Assembly: GCA_963931865.1 (NCBI GenBank) | Contig: OZ007510.1 | Coordinates: forward strand, 6,735,399-6,799,398 | Length of the DNA: 64,000 nt | DNA from: Axinella damicornis | Taxonomy: Eukaryota > Porifera > Demospongiae > Axinellida > Axinellidae | Reading direction: 5' to 3' | Shown here: piece after piece, positions 33,960 to 46,400 of the stretch | Layout of the letters: each line of letters opens with the position of its first letter | Numbering within the stretch: the first letter of the stretch is position 1 | The notes under the pieces: model-generated | What the model saw: the letters and a program-made list of their open reading frames with translations, nothing else | Databases searched by the model: none | Told to the model about the DNA's origin: nothing | Made by a program: the position numbers and the translations under genes

Positions 33960-36340
33960 CTAGAAGGAAGTTTGACTCCCTGGTTTGGAGGGCAAAGAGG
34001 CAGGGGACGACCTTGATACAGCTTTGGGGGGTGACCAACGGAGGTTTTGGTGCCAGTTGAAGAAGCACACTGGGCTGGGAAGAAGAAGTCATCCACAATA
34101 CCAATGGAAGTATTGGATGGCACCCCATAGGGCAGAGAGTTGTGACAAACAAGGAAGAAGTGGTAGAGAAATGGCGTAAAGACTTTGCAACTCTATTGGA
34201 GATTTCATCTCACACTCCGATGCTTCAGAAGCTAACAAGGGCAGTCAAGCTGACTGCATTTCCTCAGGTGGGTCTGAAGGAACATGCGGACTCTGATGAT
34301 GCTGTAAATGATGATATAGTGAATAGGGCCCTCCTTGGTCTTAAAAACAAAAAGCAGCAGACCCAGATGGGTTACCAGCATCACCTTCTTTCAAAACCTC
34401 TTCCCATCTTGTTTGAAACGTATGTATATCCCTTCAGTGTGGCAACATGGAACTATTGTTCCAATCCCAAAGAATAGCTCAATTAAGTGATCCTAGAATC
34501 CCACTAAACTACAGAGGGATTTCTTTGCTCTGTATACCTTACAAGGCCTTCTGTACTATAACAAACCAACATATCCATGAATGGTCAGATGAAAGAGGTA
34601 TCCTGTGTGAGGAGCAGATTATGGTTTAACAGAAGCTGCCTAGAGCACATCCTCTCTCTATCGAGTGTAGTGGAGCTTAGAATGCAATCCAAGATGTCGA
34701 CGTTCGGATGCTTTATAGACTTCCGCAAAGCCTATGACAATGTGAAACATGACTTACTGTGGAAGAAGTTGCAGAATTTGGGCATGCCAAGCCAAATGCA
34801 AGAGCTGCTGCAATGCCTCTACAGAGACAATACCAGTTGTGTGAAAGTAAATGATTACCTCTCTAAGCCTTTCAAGATTTCAATGGGCTTGCGCCAAGGG
34901 TGTGTTGTCACCAATTCTATTCAACCTGTTCGTAAACGACCTCCCAGCCTTCATTGCCGCTGTGCAGGAGGGGGTGCAGTTTGGTGAATCGTCGCTATCC
35001 TGTTTACTCTATGCTGATGATCTCGTTATCCTAGCTGAAAATGAAGAAACAATGCAGGCATTGTTGATCATGAAGAAAGTGGGTGATTGGTGTTCAGTGT
35101 GGGGTATCAGTGTAAACAGCAACAAGTCAGCCGTATTGCATTTCCTTCAACCCACGCTCCCACTAACTGATGCAATCTTCACTCTTGGTGTGATGCAGAT
35201 TCCAATTGTGAAGCGTTATACCTTGCTATCTAGGTATAGCTAATTGTAGATGAGTTCACAACGTATCAAGACACTGTACAAGCTAAAATTGAAAAAGCTA
35301 CAGGAGCCTTCTACGCGATGGTAGCTCAGCTAAGACAAATTGGTGGTGCATCCCATAGAGTATACAAGAATCTTTTCGACTCCATGATAGCCCCTGTGCT
35401 TGACTATGGGGCACCTGTGTGGTCATGATTCGCAGGCAACAGAGATATTGAGAAAAGTGCAGAACTTAGCTTACAGGTACTTCCTGGGAGTCGGTAGGAA
35501 ACATCCTTTGACAGCTGCCTCGGGGGATATGTGCTGGATGCCAACTAAACGCAGGCACCAGCTGAGCACTGTAATGTTTTGGATCCATCTGCTTCAGTTG
35601 GACAATGAAAGAATTGCAAAGAAAGTGTACAATGAGTGTAAGAGTCTCGCTGATGACCATAACAAAAAGAACTGGGCATGGGAAGTTAAATCAATTCTCA
35701 ATGAATGTGGTCTGCAGTCCTGGTGGTGCTAAGGTTCCTGCGATGGCCTCTCACTCCAAGAGGCAAAGCATTTGGTCACCTGTTGTCTCTTCCGCCTGCA
35801 AAGAGAGAATTGGAAAGCTGAAGTTGCAACGAAACCAAAGCTGAGATCATATGTTACATTCAAGTCAGACTACAATGAGACAGAGGGGTACATACAGAGA
35901 ACAAGGGTGAAGGCCCACAGATCCCTGCTGGCTCGCCTGAGAGGGGAACAGCACCTCTCCAAATTGAGATAGGCAGATATGTTTGCCTCCCAAAGTGCAA
36001 GACCTGCAATACAGGCATGGTGGAGGATGAGCAGCATTTCTGTGTAGGTTGCCCCAGTTTGAAGAAAGCTAGGGGCCCTCTGCTGCGTCAGATGGAGCAA
36101 GCTCACCCAGGCTTTGCAATGTTAAAGGACAATGACAAATTCGTTCGAATTGTGCAGCAGGCAAATCTGGACAGTCACATTGCCAAGCTTTTATACATAA
36201 TGTTCATCAACAGAGGTGTTCATTAAGTACTGTAGTCTTTTCACTGTAAATAGCATCGGTTTAATGAAGTATGTTTCTTTTATAAAATTAAAGTATGTGT
36301 GTGACTTGTAAGTCGTGCGTGTCGGCTGAGTGCATATTGC
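33960..36340 (+). mobile_element. Decayed non-LTR retrotransposon (LINE) with frameshifted reverse transcriptase
   Basis: Reading frames change several times, so no single product is possible. In order are seen VVEKWRKDFATLLE (34.15 kb), NYRGISLL (34.51 kb), FIDFRKAYDNVKHDLLW (34.71 kb, motif A with both Asp), GLRQGC then, in another frame, VLSPILFNLFVNDL (34.89 kb), LLYADDLVILAEN (35.01 kb), and a Cys-rich C-terminal region near 36.0 kb (CVGCPS). A frameshift lies between the two halves of the GLRQGC-LSPILF motif. The 3' end runs into AATAATAAAAT and a TATC microsatellite, a typical retrotransposition tail. It is a different lineage from the element at 27.5 kb. Confidence 0.85.
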
Positions 36341-36361
36341 ACATGTCACAATAATAAAATC

Positions 36362-36362
<1 letters not shown>

Positions 36363-36397
<35 letters not shown>

Positions 36398-36398
36398 A
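36363..36398. repeat. TATC microsatellite, 3' tail of the LINE remnant
   Basis: About nine TATC units directly follow an AATAATAAAATCT stretch at the end of the decayed LINE. Confidence 0.9.
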
Positions 36399-36399
36399 A

Positions 36400-36922
36400 G
36401 CATGTGAGGAAAAAAGAATTATAGTAAGCGTTTGTTCTGGCAAATGGTACAGTGAAATAGGAAAAGGTTTGCATATGAGAGGAAGCATAAGCAACTTGAG
36501 AGGAAGCTGGCCCAGATTATTTTACAACCACAGTTGCAATCAAGGGCATGCAATCAAGTTCCATGACAACCAGTTGTAGCTAGTGACCTTGCAGATGTTC
36601 CAAGATTGTCAGTGAGATGATCTTGGCAAGTTGCCTTTGCAAGTTGTCTTATGCAATTACCCTTACCCTTGAGTAAACCTCCTATAACCAACCACTCTGT
36701 GGTTAACAACATTATATTATTATTAGGTAACAGGGCTATATCCATTGGAAACCCAGCTTGAGCGTGCCATAATTTTATATCCAAAATTATTCAGAAGTAG
36801 AAATCACTAATATATTCATACACATTACACAAAGCTATCCGAAGTCACAGAAAAACACTACAAAATCTTAATGAAAATGAAGTATTGAACTGTAAGTATT
36901 CCAACTATAAAGTTTAACTGGT
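36400..36922. other. No supported feature
   Basis: AT-rich DNA between the LINE tail and the secreted-protein gene; no motif, repeat or conserved frame recognised. Confidence 0.6.
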
Positions 36923-37654
36923 TCAAGGAAAGCTGAAAACCTGCTGAAGGTCGAACTGACTTGTTGCTGGATCATTAGTATTACGGAATTTCAGAACAGT
37001 TTGGGAACGACCTGTTCCCAGCCAGCGGCTGTATAGTTGAAGCTCTTGGACTAACCATTGCTCGACTGGCAATATGCGTGTTGGAATCATTGACACACCT
37101 GTGAATACTATCGGCTCGTGCTCACAAGCACCGTAAATGATAAAATAAGTGTGGTGCAGGGTATCAAGTGCAGAGACTGGGCGCCCTTCCTCACCACCGT
37201 ATACCCCATGTAGCGTCATATCACCAGTGAAGTCCACTTCAAAGCCACCACCTGTAAAATTGAAACATTTCGAGTTGGTGTTCCCACTCACTAGCCAGCG
37301 GTTGGAAATTGCTGTGAAGTTAGAGAGGATCCTAGTAAAAGACATCGTAGCATTTGGAAGGATTCGCTGACCCATCTCATTGGGTTCCACATTCGTGAAA
37401 TTGACACCAAATTGTGTCTTGAAGTGTTGAATTGCATTCTCCTCTTCTTGTTGCACTTCTGCATCGGTAAAACGCAAGGTCTGTCTGTAGAATGCGTAAT
37501 CAGGATCGGGTCCGATCTGAGAATTAAGAACAGTTACTCTTGATACTGCAGCAAACACAACCTGAAACGGTGTGGAGCAGGTTTGTCCTTGGGAAGCAGT
37601 GCTGTGCAGCACAAGGCCCAAGAGGGTAGCCTGAATCCAAGTTGAGGCTAGCAT
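36923..37654 (-). CDS. Secreted protein of unknown function, 243 aa (full-length copy)
   Basis: A single uninterrupted reading frame opens with ATG at a signal peptide (LLGLVLHSTAS, about residues 10-22) and ends at 36923. The mature part has few cysteines, several N-glycosylation sequons (NFT, NAT, NFT) and an acidic amphipathic stretch TDAEVQQEEENAIQHFKTQF. No transmembrane segment follows the signal, so export is likely. I do not recognise the family and assign no reaction. It lies at the start of a segmental duplication whose other copy is 22.8 kb upstream. The copies differ by only a few residues over their shared 187 codons, suggesting recent duplication or selection on the protein. No intron is apparent in the coding part; the splice-like CTTACC at about 37737 (minus-strand GGTAAG) suggests a 5' UTR exon. 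Confidence 0.72.
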   Translation of the reverse strand: MLASTWIQATLLGLVLHSTASQGQTCSTPFQVVFAAVSRVTVLNSQIGPDPDYAFYRQTLRFTDAEVQQEEENAIQHFKTQFGVNFTNVEPNEMGQRILPNATMSFTRILSNFTAISNRWLVSGNTNSKCFNFTGGGFEVDFTGDMTLHGVYGGEEGRPVSALDTLHHTYFIIYGACEHEPIVFTGVSMIPTRILPVEQWLVQELQLYSRWLGTGRSQTVLKFRNTNDPATSQFDLQQVFSFP

Positions 37655-39947
37655 CTGAAGTTGAATTATTATAGATAATGATACACAAAATTGTTAACTG
37701 CACTATAACTACAAAACTAACAAGCTACATCGCATACTTACCTTTGCTAATAAGTAATAAGCAATCTGAATTGTGATGACAACTTTCTCACTTCAAACTG
37801 ACCAGTAAATCTGCCCCAGGGCTTTTTGTAGTTACATTGAAGCTCTAACTTCTCTTTAAAGTTTAAAGTTTACCAACACCAGGAATGGAAACACCTTTGA
37901 GGAGGTGGCTATACCACTTGTACCCAAACCGTTTGTGGTATAGCCACCTCCTCAAAGGTGTTTCCGTTCCTGGTGTGGCTTCAACTTGTACCCAAACTTT
38001 GTGGGATAGCCACCTCCTCAAAGGTGTTTCTGTTCCCTTTGTAGGTAAACTTTAAACCCCCTCGTCTGGAAGCACTATATAGATGGTTATGTGGGCCACT
38101 ACCTGTAACTTTCATCAACAATTATAATTTAGTGTCAGGATGCTAGAAACTGGCTTCACCTGGAAGCACTAGTATTTTTGGCCGGCACTAACATAGTAGC
38201 CATCATATCAGTATTGTTCTCTATTGAGGATGCTAGATGCTGGCTTCAATTACTTAAACCCAAACTTTGTGGTATACATAGCCACCTCCTCAAAGGTGTT
38301 TCCATTCCTGTTGTAGGTAAACTTTAAACCGCCTCGTCTGGAAGCACTATATAGATGGTTATGTGGGCCACTACCTGTAACTTTCATCAACAATTATAAT
38401 TTAGTGTCAGGATGCTAGAAACTGGCTTCACCTGGAAGCACTAGTATTTTTGGCCGGCACTAACATAATAGCCATCATATCAGTAATGTTCTCTATTGAG
38501 GACGCTAGATGCTGGCTTCAATTACTTAAACCCAAACTTTGTGGTATACATAGCCACCTCCTCAAAGGTGTTTCCATTCCTGTTGTAGGTAAACTTCCCC
38601 TCGTCTGGAAGCACTATATAGATGGCTATGTGGGCCACTACTGTGTAACTTTCATCACACCACAACAATTATAATTTAGTGTCAGGATGCTAGAAACTGG
38701 CTTCACCTGGAAGCACTAGTAATTTTGGCCTGGCACTAACATAATAGCCATCACAGAGTCAGTATTGTTCTCTAAGGAGGATGCTAGATGCTGGCTTCAA
38801 CTTGAACCCAAACTTTGTGGTATAGCCACATCCTCAAAGGTGTTTCCGTTTCTGTTGTAGGTATATCTAAACTTTAAACCGCCTTGTCTGGTTGTCTGGA
38901 AGCACTATATAGATGGCTGATTGTTCCACTAGCATTCTGTCATTCTACTGGCATTGGACTGATCGTTCCACTAGCATTAATTCTGTCATTCTACTGGCAC
39001 TGGTGCATGTGATTGTTCTGTATCCATGTACTGGGATTCTACCGAATATGAATTTTGGTCAGTAAAGAGTTATACTTTTGCACTGAGCTACATATGATAG
39101 CTTGCATTTGCTCCTGTAGACACTTTGTACATTTTGTAACAAGCCAATCCGAGTTAATGCACTAAAACATTTACATGTCCTGCAGTGGCGATGGGTAACA
39201 TTAATTTTAAGCATACGAGCATGTGTGTTTTCATAGAGTCAGTATAGACTCTAGCTATATGTAAGCTGATAGTATGGACATGGGCCTCACTGCCGGTGTC
39301 ATCAGAAAATGGGGAAGTGTAAACATGCACCAATCCTCAACCCCTTCTCCCAGCCGTTCACCAGGAAGTGCATGTTGGAGGCCCCATATTCCACTGTAGC
39401 TCTCCATGCATGTACATTATCGATGCATGGAGCAAGGTCTACAGCTGCATGTGGGATAAAGCAGATTTACAAAATCTTGCAACACACTACTCGGCAACCA
39501 TGCAATCCCCTTTACTACCGTATACCGAGAAATTTTGGCACATGTACTATATAGTTAAGGTAATGAGGAAACAAGCAGGTGTACTTTGGTTTGGCCACGC
39601 ATTGTTGCAAACTCATCACTCTGTTTTGCTACTTTCAACCAACTGATGAACGGAAGGTTCGTTCTATTTGACCACAGCCGTGACCTTTGACCCTGGGGCC
39701 ACGCACCGGAAGCGGGTTTAAAAGCTGAATTTGTAGCAAGTTTTGGCGGGAAGTCGGGATGGCACACTTGCTAAGCACTTGCTTTGCAGCCTGGGGTCTG
39801 AGTGTTCACCTCCCCAATAATCGAGTACGAGTCTGGGCCACTCCATACATTCTCGACTCCCCTCCTAGCAGCCCGAGTACGCCGGTTCCCATCTGACCAC
39901 CGAAGCTAAAGGTTGTTCTGGTTGTAAGCAGGTTAGCCTCCTGTGAT
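37095..39947. repeat. Segmental duplication, copy 2
   Basis: Same content as 14259-16802 but about 300 bp longer, mainly because it has more units of the 280-bp internal repeat. At its right end GTTAGCCTCCT continues into TGTGATTCCAGTGACACC, the rest of the SINE-like unit, instead of the satellite. At its left end the gene continues to full length. Confidence 0.93.
37870..38900. repeat. Tandem 270-280-bp units with palindrome (duplication copy 2)
   Basis: Same repeat as at 15.1 kb, with unit starts near 37933, 37997, 38267, 38536 and 38815. The extra units relative to copy 1 show that the array has changed length since the segmental duplication. Confidence 0.82.
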
Positions 39948-40010
39948 TCCAGTGACACCTATCCAACGCTCCTGAGGCAGCACACTTCGGTGTCTGACCT
40001 TTCACGGAGG
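39740..40010. mobile_element. SINE-like unit A with T/C-rich tail
   Basis: About 270 bp from GTTTTGGCGGGAAGTCG to GGATGGGTGTGTTGC, followed by a T/C-rich tail and a 24-base poly-C (40090-40113). An internal ACCGAAGCTAAAGG resembles the region of 5S rRNA that contains box A, so a 5S-derived SINE is possible but unproven. No box C equivalent was seen. Confidence 0.5.
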
Positions 40011-40216
40011 GATGGGTGTGTTGCTAGGTTGTTCCTTTTTTTTTTCTTTCTTTTTGTTTTCCTATTGGGTAGGCTTTTTTCTTTTTCTTCCCCCCCCCCC
40101 CCCCCCCCCCCCCACCTTTTTTTTCTTTTTGTTAGGCTTGTTCTTTTCTTCTTTTCTTTCTGCTAATTATTTTATGTACTGCTATACATGTACTGTGAAT
40201 TAAATTTTTGTACCTA

Positions 40217-40490
40217 GTTTTGGCGGGAAGTCGAGGTGGTGCATTCGTGATCATCTACTAGACTGGGGTCTGAACGTTGCCTCCCTAATAATTGAGTCAG
40301 GGGTTTGGGCCACTCCGTACACATATTGATTCTTGACTCCCAGCCTAGCACCAGGATGCCGGTTTCCTCCATCACCGAAGCTAGAGGGCAACCTGTGATC
40401 CCAGTCACGCCCATCCAACGCTCCTGGGGCAGCATACTTCGGTGTGTCTGACCTGTCATGGAGGGATGAGGTTGCTAGCTTGGGTTATAG
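40217..40490. mobile_element. SINE-like unit B with T/C-rich tail
   Basis: Diverged second copy of unit A, directly downstream, with the same landmarks (GTTTTGGCGGGAAGTCG, CACCGAAGCTAGAGG, CCAACGCTCCTG, ACTTCGGTGT) and a similar T/C-rich tail to about 40566. Confidence 0.5.
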
Positions 40491-40569
40491 GTTTATTCTT
40501 TTTTCCCCTCGTTTCCCCCCCCTTTGTTTCTTTCCTTTTTTTCCCCTTCTTTTCTTCTTTTCTTTGTTC

Positions 40570-41468
40570 ATGTAGTCATATGACTATCAGTACTATAAGT
40601 TATATTATACCCTAGCCTGTTCTTGGCACGTTCCCTCCATTAAATTGTAGAACTGCATGCATGGGCATGAGGTGACAGTAAGACCTGAGCATCATTCTAA
40701 ATTTCCGACAAGTTTGCCCTGCCAGTTGCACTACCATGCAGGATGGTCCCATTTCAGAATAATATTTTTTGCATCAGTGTAACCAAAGCATAGTCTTGGT
40801 CCCACACCCAACCAGCCCCAGCACGGATCGCACAATAGATGAAGAGTCTGGTGATCGCACAATAGATGAAGAGTCTGGTACAACACTACCAATTAAAGCC
40901 ACAAAGCTTGCACTAGCCTGAGATGATAGTCCCAGGATCTTATAGCCAAATTGATTGTGTGACAGTATATAAACACACAGTAAGTATACACTGTTGTGAT
41001 TGTGTGACAGTTCTAGTGTAATCTTCATGGTGGCTGAGACAAAAATTTGTTCACAGTAAAACATACACACTGCAAGCCGTGCAAGGCAGTCTATGTATAG
41101 GGACTGTATAAATTACCTAGCTGGTGGTACACTATAAGTGTGCATTCACGGTGGCTGGTGGTCGAAAGTTGACTGCTAATCACAAGGTTTCATGCTATAC
41201 GAGATTTGACCTGCATAGTCTGCAGGATGACAATCATGTCATGTCATCATGCACACTTAGTTCCCCATCATAGTGGTTACATAGCTACCCTCTGGGATCT
41301 GGGACTGTGTTATGCAGGGACAAGCAAGGATGAATAACCACTTTAGGAAGAATATATCCGTGTGGTTCCACAGACGGTGCTGGGTGACAATTAATTATAA
41401 CACACAGTCATAGTATTTATTCTGCAAGTCAGAGGAATAAATCTGCACATCTAGAATACGTTATCCTT
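40570..41468. other. Mostly non-coding, 3' of PH-START
   Basis: Apart from the half foldback element at 40791-40880, no gene or repeat is supported. It should include the 3' UTR of the PH-START gene on the minus strand. Confidence 0.55.
40791..40880. mobile_element. Half foldback element with a 27-bp tandem duplication
   Basis: TCTTGGTCCCACACCCAACC and CCCAGCACGGATCGC match one arm of the 53.16- and 59.2-kb elements; GATCGCACAATAGATGAAGA plus GTCTGGT is then present twice. The other arm is missing. Confidence 0.55.
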
Positions 41469-43430
41469 TCAGGTTAAAAATCTTCGAGCCAAAATGAAAA
41501 TAGATGCTACCATCATATGTCTGTGACTGCAACAAATCTCTGAAGTTGCTCAACAATGTGGGAGAATGTCGTTCTCAATCCTAACTTCAAGAGTCCTATG
41601 TATCGAGATAGGAAGGATGATAAGAAAGGATAGGACAGAGGAGGAGAGGAAGAGTGGACGGAAGACGGGAAGGGGAGGAGGGGAGAGGAAAGGAAAGAGG
41701 AAGGGAAAGAGGTGGGAGAAGAGGGAAGCAGGGGTGGGGCAGTGATGCAGGGGGCAGGGCAAAGAGAGGAGGATGAGTTACAGCTAGTGTGGCACTATAA
41801 GGCTTCACTTTCCTCCCATAACTAGCTGTCCCTATTCTGGTGAGTCAGCAACATAGTACCTGAATTGTATGCTCCCTTGAGCATTTTGTGTAGCGCTCCA
41901 TAGAAAGCAACTTGCACGAGGATGGTAGCATGAGTATGTACAACACCACCTACAACATTGTAACAAGATTCCATATCAAATTCCTGGTAAGGGAAAAATT
42001 CCGCATAACGCAACATGATGAAACTTTATAGCACTCAGGAGAGGTGCACAAAGACACGACTACACCGGTACAATCACTGTCGTGCACTGACGAACCTTGT
42101 TAGTGAAGCCATGAGTGTTCTATTTCCCTGTTGACCATTACTGCTTGCTTCAAACATCATTGGCAGTACATGACATCACATAATTGAGCGCTAACTAGGG
42201 TAAGCCGTACATAAGTACAAGCTGGAGGACACAACCAGAGTCCACTAAAATATCCATGCGTGTCCAAGACGTAAGAGTAAGGGGCGATGCATCATCCTGA
42301 AAATCAAGCTTGCCCCAGCGCCTACCAGGAGTGCAGTTGGCACTCAATATACAACATGTGCATGTATCATGCTTTGAGATTGTGGTGAGTTAGAAAGCAA
42401 CTTCATCAAACAAAGTATTACGTACCTGGTCCAGGGTAAACTGACAGCAAAAGGCCTGAAGGGTTGATGTTGATCCGTCGAGCATCCTATATAACAGAGA
42501 CAATCAACAATAATACTACTACAATCAGGAGTACATTGCACACCACATGAATCCCATGTTCAGCACACATGCTCAGTTATGCTACTTTCAAGTTCGAGAA
42601 CAGTTCCGCATGGGACTGTCACATATCACTCTAAAGAGCCCAAGTTCTCAGGATGTGATTTCATGTGATTAGTGCCTAATTTTCCATGACATCATCATTG
42701 AATGGGACTGTGTACTCTCAGTTGCAGCCTAGCCCAATGTTGAGATGTGAAACACATGACTTTTGTAGCATTAGGTGATGGTCTAATTTTTCCATTACAT
42801 CATCATTTAATGGGTACACTATGTACAGATGCAGTAATCTCCTCACACACCCTCTCAGGCTGTGGTGCTTCAGGGTGGTCCACTGAGAACATTACAAAGC
42901 CTGTAGGGGGGACCAGGAAAGGACTGTCACAAATCGATCAGGTATCCGATTCGAAATACAAATCAATACTTGTACAACGTTGTACAATAAACTACATTCT
43001 ATTGGATAAAAATTTCTCCCAGATGGCATCCAACGTAGCCAGGTTCCCAACGGGAATCAGGCTACCTTCAAACCCAGCTTACCTAGGGCAATACTTACTC
43101 TGTGTGCAGAATTACGTGACGAAAATACCTGCCGCACAGATCTATAGTGTGGCGTCACATGTACAATATGTGAAGTAGCTTATACCCAGGGCCATTTTCA
43201 AACCAAACTGCAAACACTAACAGTGGAGAAGACATGGGAATGAAGGCTAAAATGTACAGCGCATGCTGGCGTGATCACCTGAGCTTCCATCCTGTGTGAG
43301 GTACTCGGGTATCCACAGTTTCATGGCAGCCACATCCCTCTTAGAGACTCTTGGGAGGGGCAGGAGAAACTGATTGAAGATGATGGTGCCTTTTGGTTCA
43401 GCTGAAAGAAGAGGGGAGGGAGGTGGGGAT

Positions 43431-43462
<32 letters not shown>

Positions 43463-46400
43463 AGATAGGAGGGAGACAGGGATGGAAGGAGGGGGAGAGG
43501 GGAGGGAGGTGGGGAGGGAAGGGAGGGGAGAGAGGAGGGAGGTGGGAGGTGGGAGGAAGAGAGGGGGAGAAGAGGGGTAAATTCATGTGATGATGAACAG
43601 TGGTTAGAGCCAGTTAACTTGGCTTACTTTCAATCTCTTGAATCAATGTCTCATTTCTGAATATGTAGTCCAGCTGCAGCACAGAATAAACAGACAGTTG
43701 CACCAGTCAACTGGAAACATCCCTTCTTCCCTCACCTCCACACCTTCCACTGTTTCCACACCCTCACTCCCTCCACTCTTCCCTCACCCTCACTCCCCCC
43801 ACTCTTCCCTTACCCTAACTCCTTCCACTCTCCTCTCACCCTCACTCCTTCCACTCTTTCTTCACCCTCACTCCGTCCACTTCTCCCCTCACTCTCACTC
43901 CCTCCACTCTTCTCTTACTTTCCCTCCCTCCCTCATCCCCACTCCCTCCACTCTTCCCCCATCCACCCTGTCACACCCACACCCACCTTCAACACCTCCC
44001 TCCTCTTCTACACCGCTTACCTTCCCTCCCTCCCTTGTGCTCAGCTGCAGGAACTGGTAAACGGTGCTGGGGTCAGCTGAAAGCACACCTTCAATTTTAA
44101 ACACTGCATGGCCCCTGCTGCTCCGCCCAAATTTGCACCTTGCTACAGTAACGCCATCCTTTATGTCGATCTTGGACCATCGCACCGTCTTCACTCTGTG
44201 ACACAACTCATGCCACCTCTGTGGGCAAGAGCAAGAGGAACAATTATGTAATGTTCTCACATGAGCCTTTTTGTCAAACACGAGCTGTCTCCCCTTCCTT
44301 TAGTGCACAGTTAGTTATGAGCTGGATGGTTCCTCCTAATCATCTACTGTGAACATGCGCATGCAATTAGCAATAGTGCAAGTACACATTTCTCAACAAG
44401 GTGAGTGAGGGACAAGCCATGTATTCATACTAACCACATAATGTTCTACAGACCAATTAGTATTACACTGCAGTAATCCCCAGTATTCTCCAGTAATCCC
44501 CAAGCCATGCAATATGGTCAGGTCAGCTTGTAAGAAAGTACTTAATTACCTCATTCCCTATTGGCATTGGGGGGCATCTCCTGCTGAAACTTGAACATGC
44601 GTTGACTAAAAAAACACGCCTAGTTCACTGCATCAGGGTTTGTTAACAATAATGTGATAACCAATAAAGATGTATCTGATCTCCCTCTCACTATACCCTC
44701 AGTTCATTCTCAGCCCTATCTGCAACATGGGAGATTATTTACAGTTCGTGAAACCAGGTCCCTCCAGTAACCTACCTCCATTCTCCACTCAGGGTTGTCG
44801 TAGAGAAGAAGCCTTGCAGAGGGTCTGAGGCTGCTGTCTGGACTGAGGACCTTGCGACGGTGTGAGGGAAGGGCTGACGCACCCTCATCTTCCTCGTCCT
44901 CCTCCTCCTCACTCACCTCATCCTCTACAATCTCCCACACTTCATCATCACTCAGGTCTTCATGGTCCAAGCTGTGTGAGGGAGGATTTGCGCATGTGAG
45001 TTCGTGGTGTGGTGTGAATGTGGGTTTGTGCGTGTGTGGGTTTGTGCGTGTGTGGGTTTGTGCGTGTGTGGGTTTGTGGTGTGGTGTGAGGGTGGGGTTG
45101 CGAGTGTGTATAGTGTGTGGGTTTGTGCGTGTGTGGGTTTGTGTGTGTGTGGGTTTGTGGTGTGGTGTGAGGGTGGGGTTGCGAGTGTGTATAGTGTGTG
45201 GGTTTGCGAGTATGTGGTTTTTTGGTGTGGTGAGGGTGAGTTTGTGGTGTGGTGTGAGGCTGGGTGTGAGGGTGGGCTTGTGTGTGTGGGGGTTTGTGGT
45301 GTGGCATACAGTGGGTTTGTGTGTGAGAGGGGTTTGAGTGTGGTGTGAATATGGTGGGGGGAGAGCAGGAGGGTGTGGAAAGTGCATGCTTTTATAGCTA
45401 AATCAGATCCATACTTTCAGGATACGTGAATATAAAAAAGTCACAGTACTTCACAAGCTTGCTGATTGATAAACGTATTATGAGTTTGTGCCAGAACTTC
45501 AACAACAATCATTGCTTACTCAGCTTCAAGTTCCTAAACTGGTTTCTCCCAGGGATGCATGCACACACATTATCAGGAGTTGTGTACCAGTTTGTGTCAA
45601 CACAGCCTCAGTATGCGTGGAACAACCTTGCACTCTGGTGTTTACTACAATGTCTGGATTATAGTTGAACCTCGTTCCCAGGCTGCATGGGAGGAGAGAA
45701 AGCGGCCTGGGAACGAGGCTGTATTATTGGTTTAGTTTTAGGTTGAGATCTCAAAAGGGATAACTGTTAAAAGCACGTTGAGTTCAAGTAGAAGACTATG
45801 AAAGTTTTAGACTAAGACAGTATATAACTTTTAATTATGCCTTCATTCCCGTAATGCATAGGCACACATACCAACCCTACTCAACTGTGTAAGACAGTAT
45901 ATAACTTTTAATTATGCCTTCATTCCCGTAATGCATAGGCACACATACCAACCCTACTCAACTGTGTAATGGGATTTGACCAGACCTGCTTTAATTGGAA
46001 TATGCATAGCAATTGGTTTGGGAATAAGACACATCGGAACCAGCTCAGTCTACCTGGTGTCCAGAGTGGCACCCAGAGAGGGGCCGTCAACTGCCTCAGG
46101 AACCACCTGCACACTGACGCTGAGGTCCAGCCCATTCTCACAACTCTCTCCCATACTGTTGAGACTGTCCTTGGTGTTCCGAGAGCGACCTTTGGACTGG
46201 GAGTTGAGAAGGCATAGATCAAGTCATAACGACAGATTCACACAACTTGAGTGGATGTTTACTAGCTCCACATTTCGAATAACACAACTGGGTGTCTACT
46301 ACAAAGAGTTGCTACTACTAGTACGTAGCTCCATACTATATTAGCCTAACAACAATAACAACAATAGGATGTTTACTAGCTCCATACTATATTTAGCTCC

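Noticed and set aside
42747..43178. 143-residue plus-strand frame
   Set aside because: It overlaps PH-START exon 42851-42900 on the other strand and shows no motif or splice context.
45004..45348. Cys/Val/Gly-rich frame
   Set aside because: Reads a GTGTGGGTTTGTG minisatellite; no domain.
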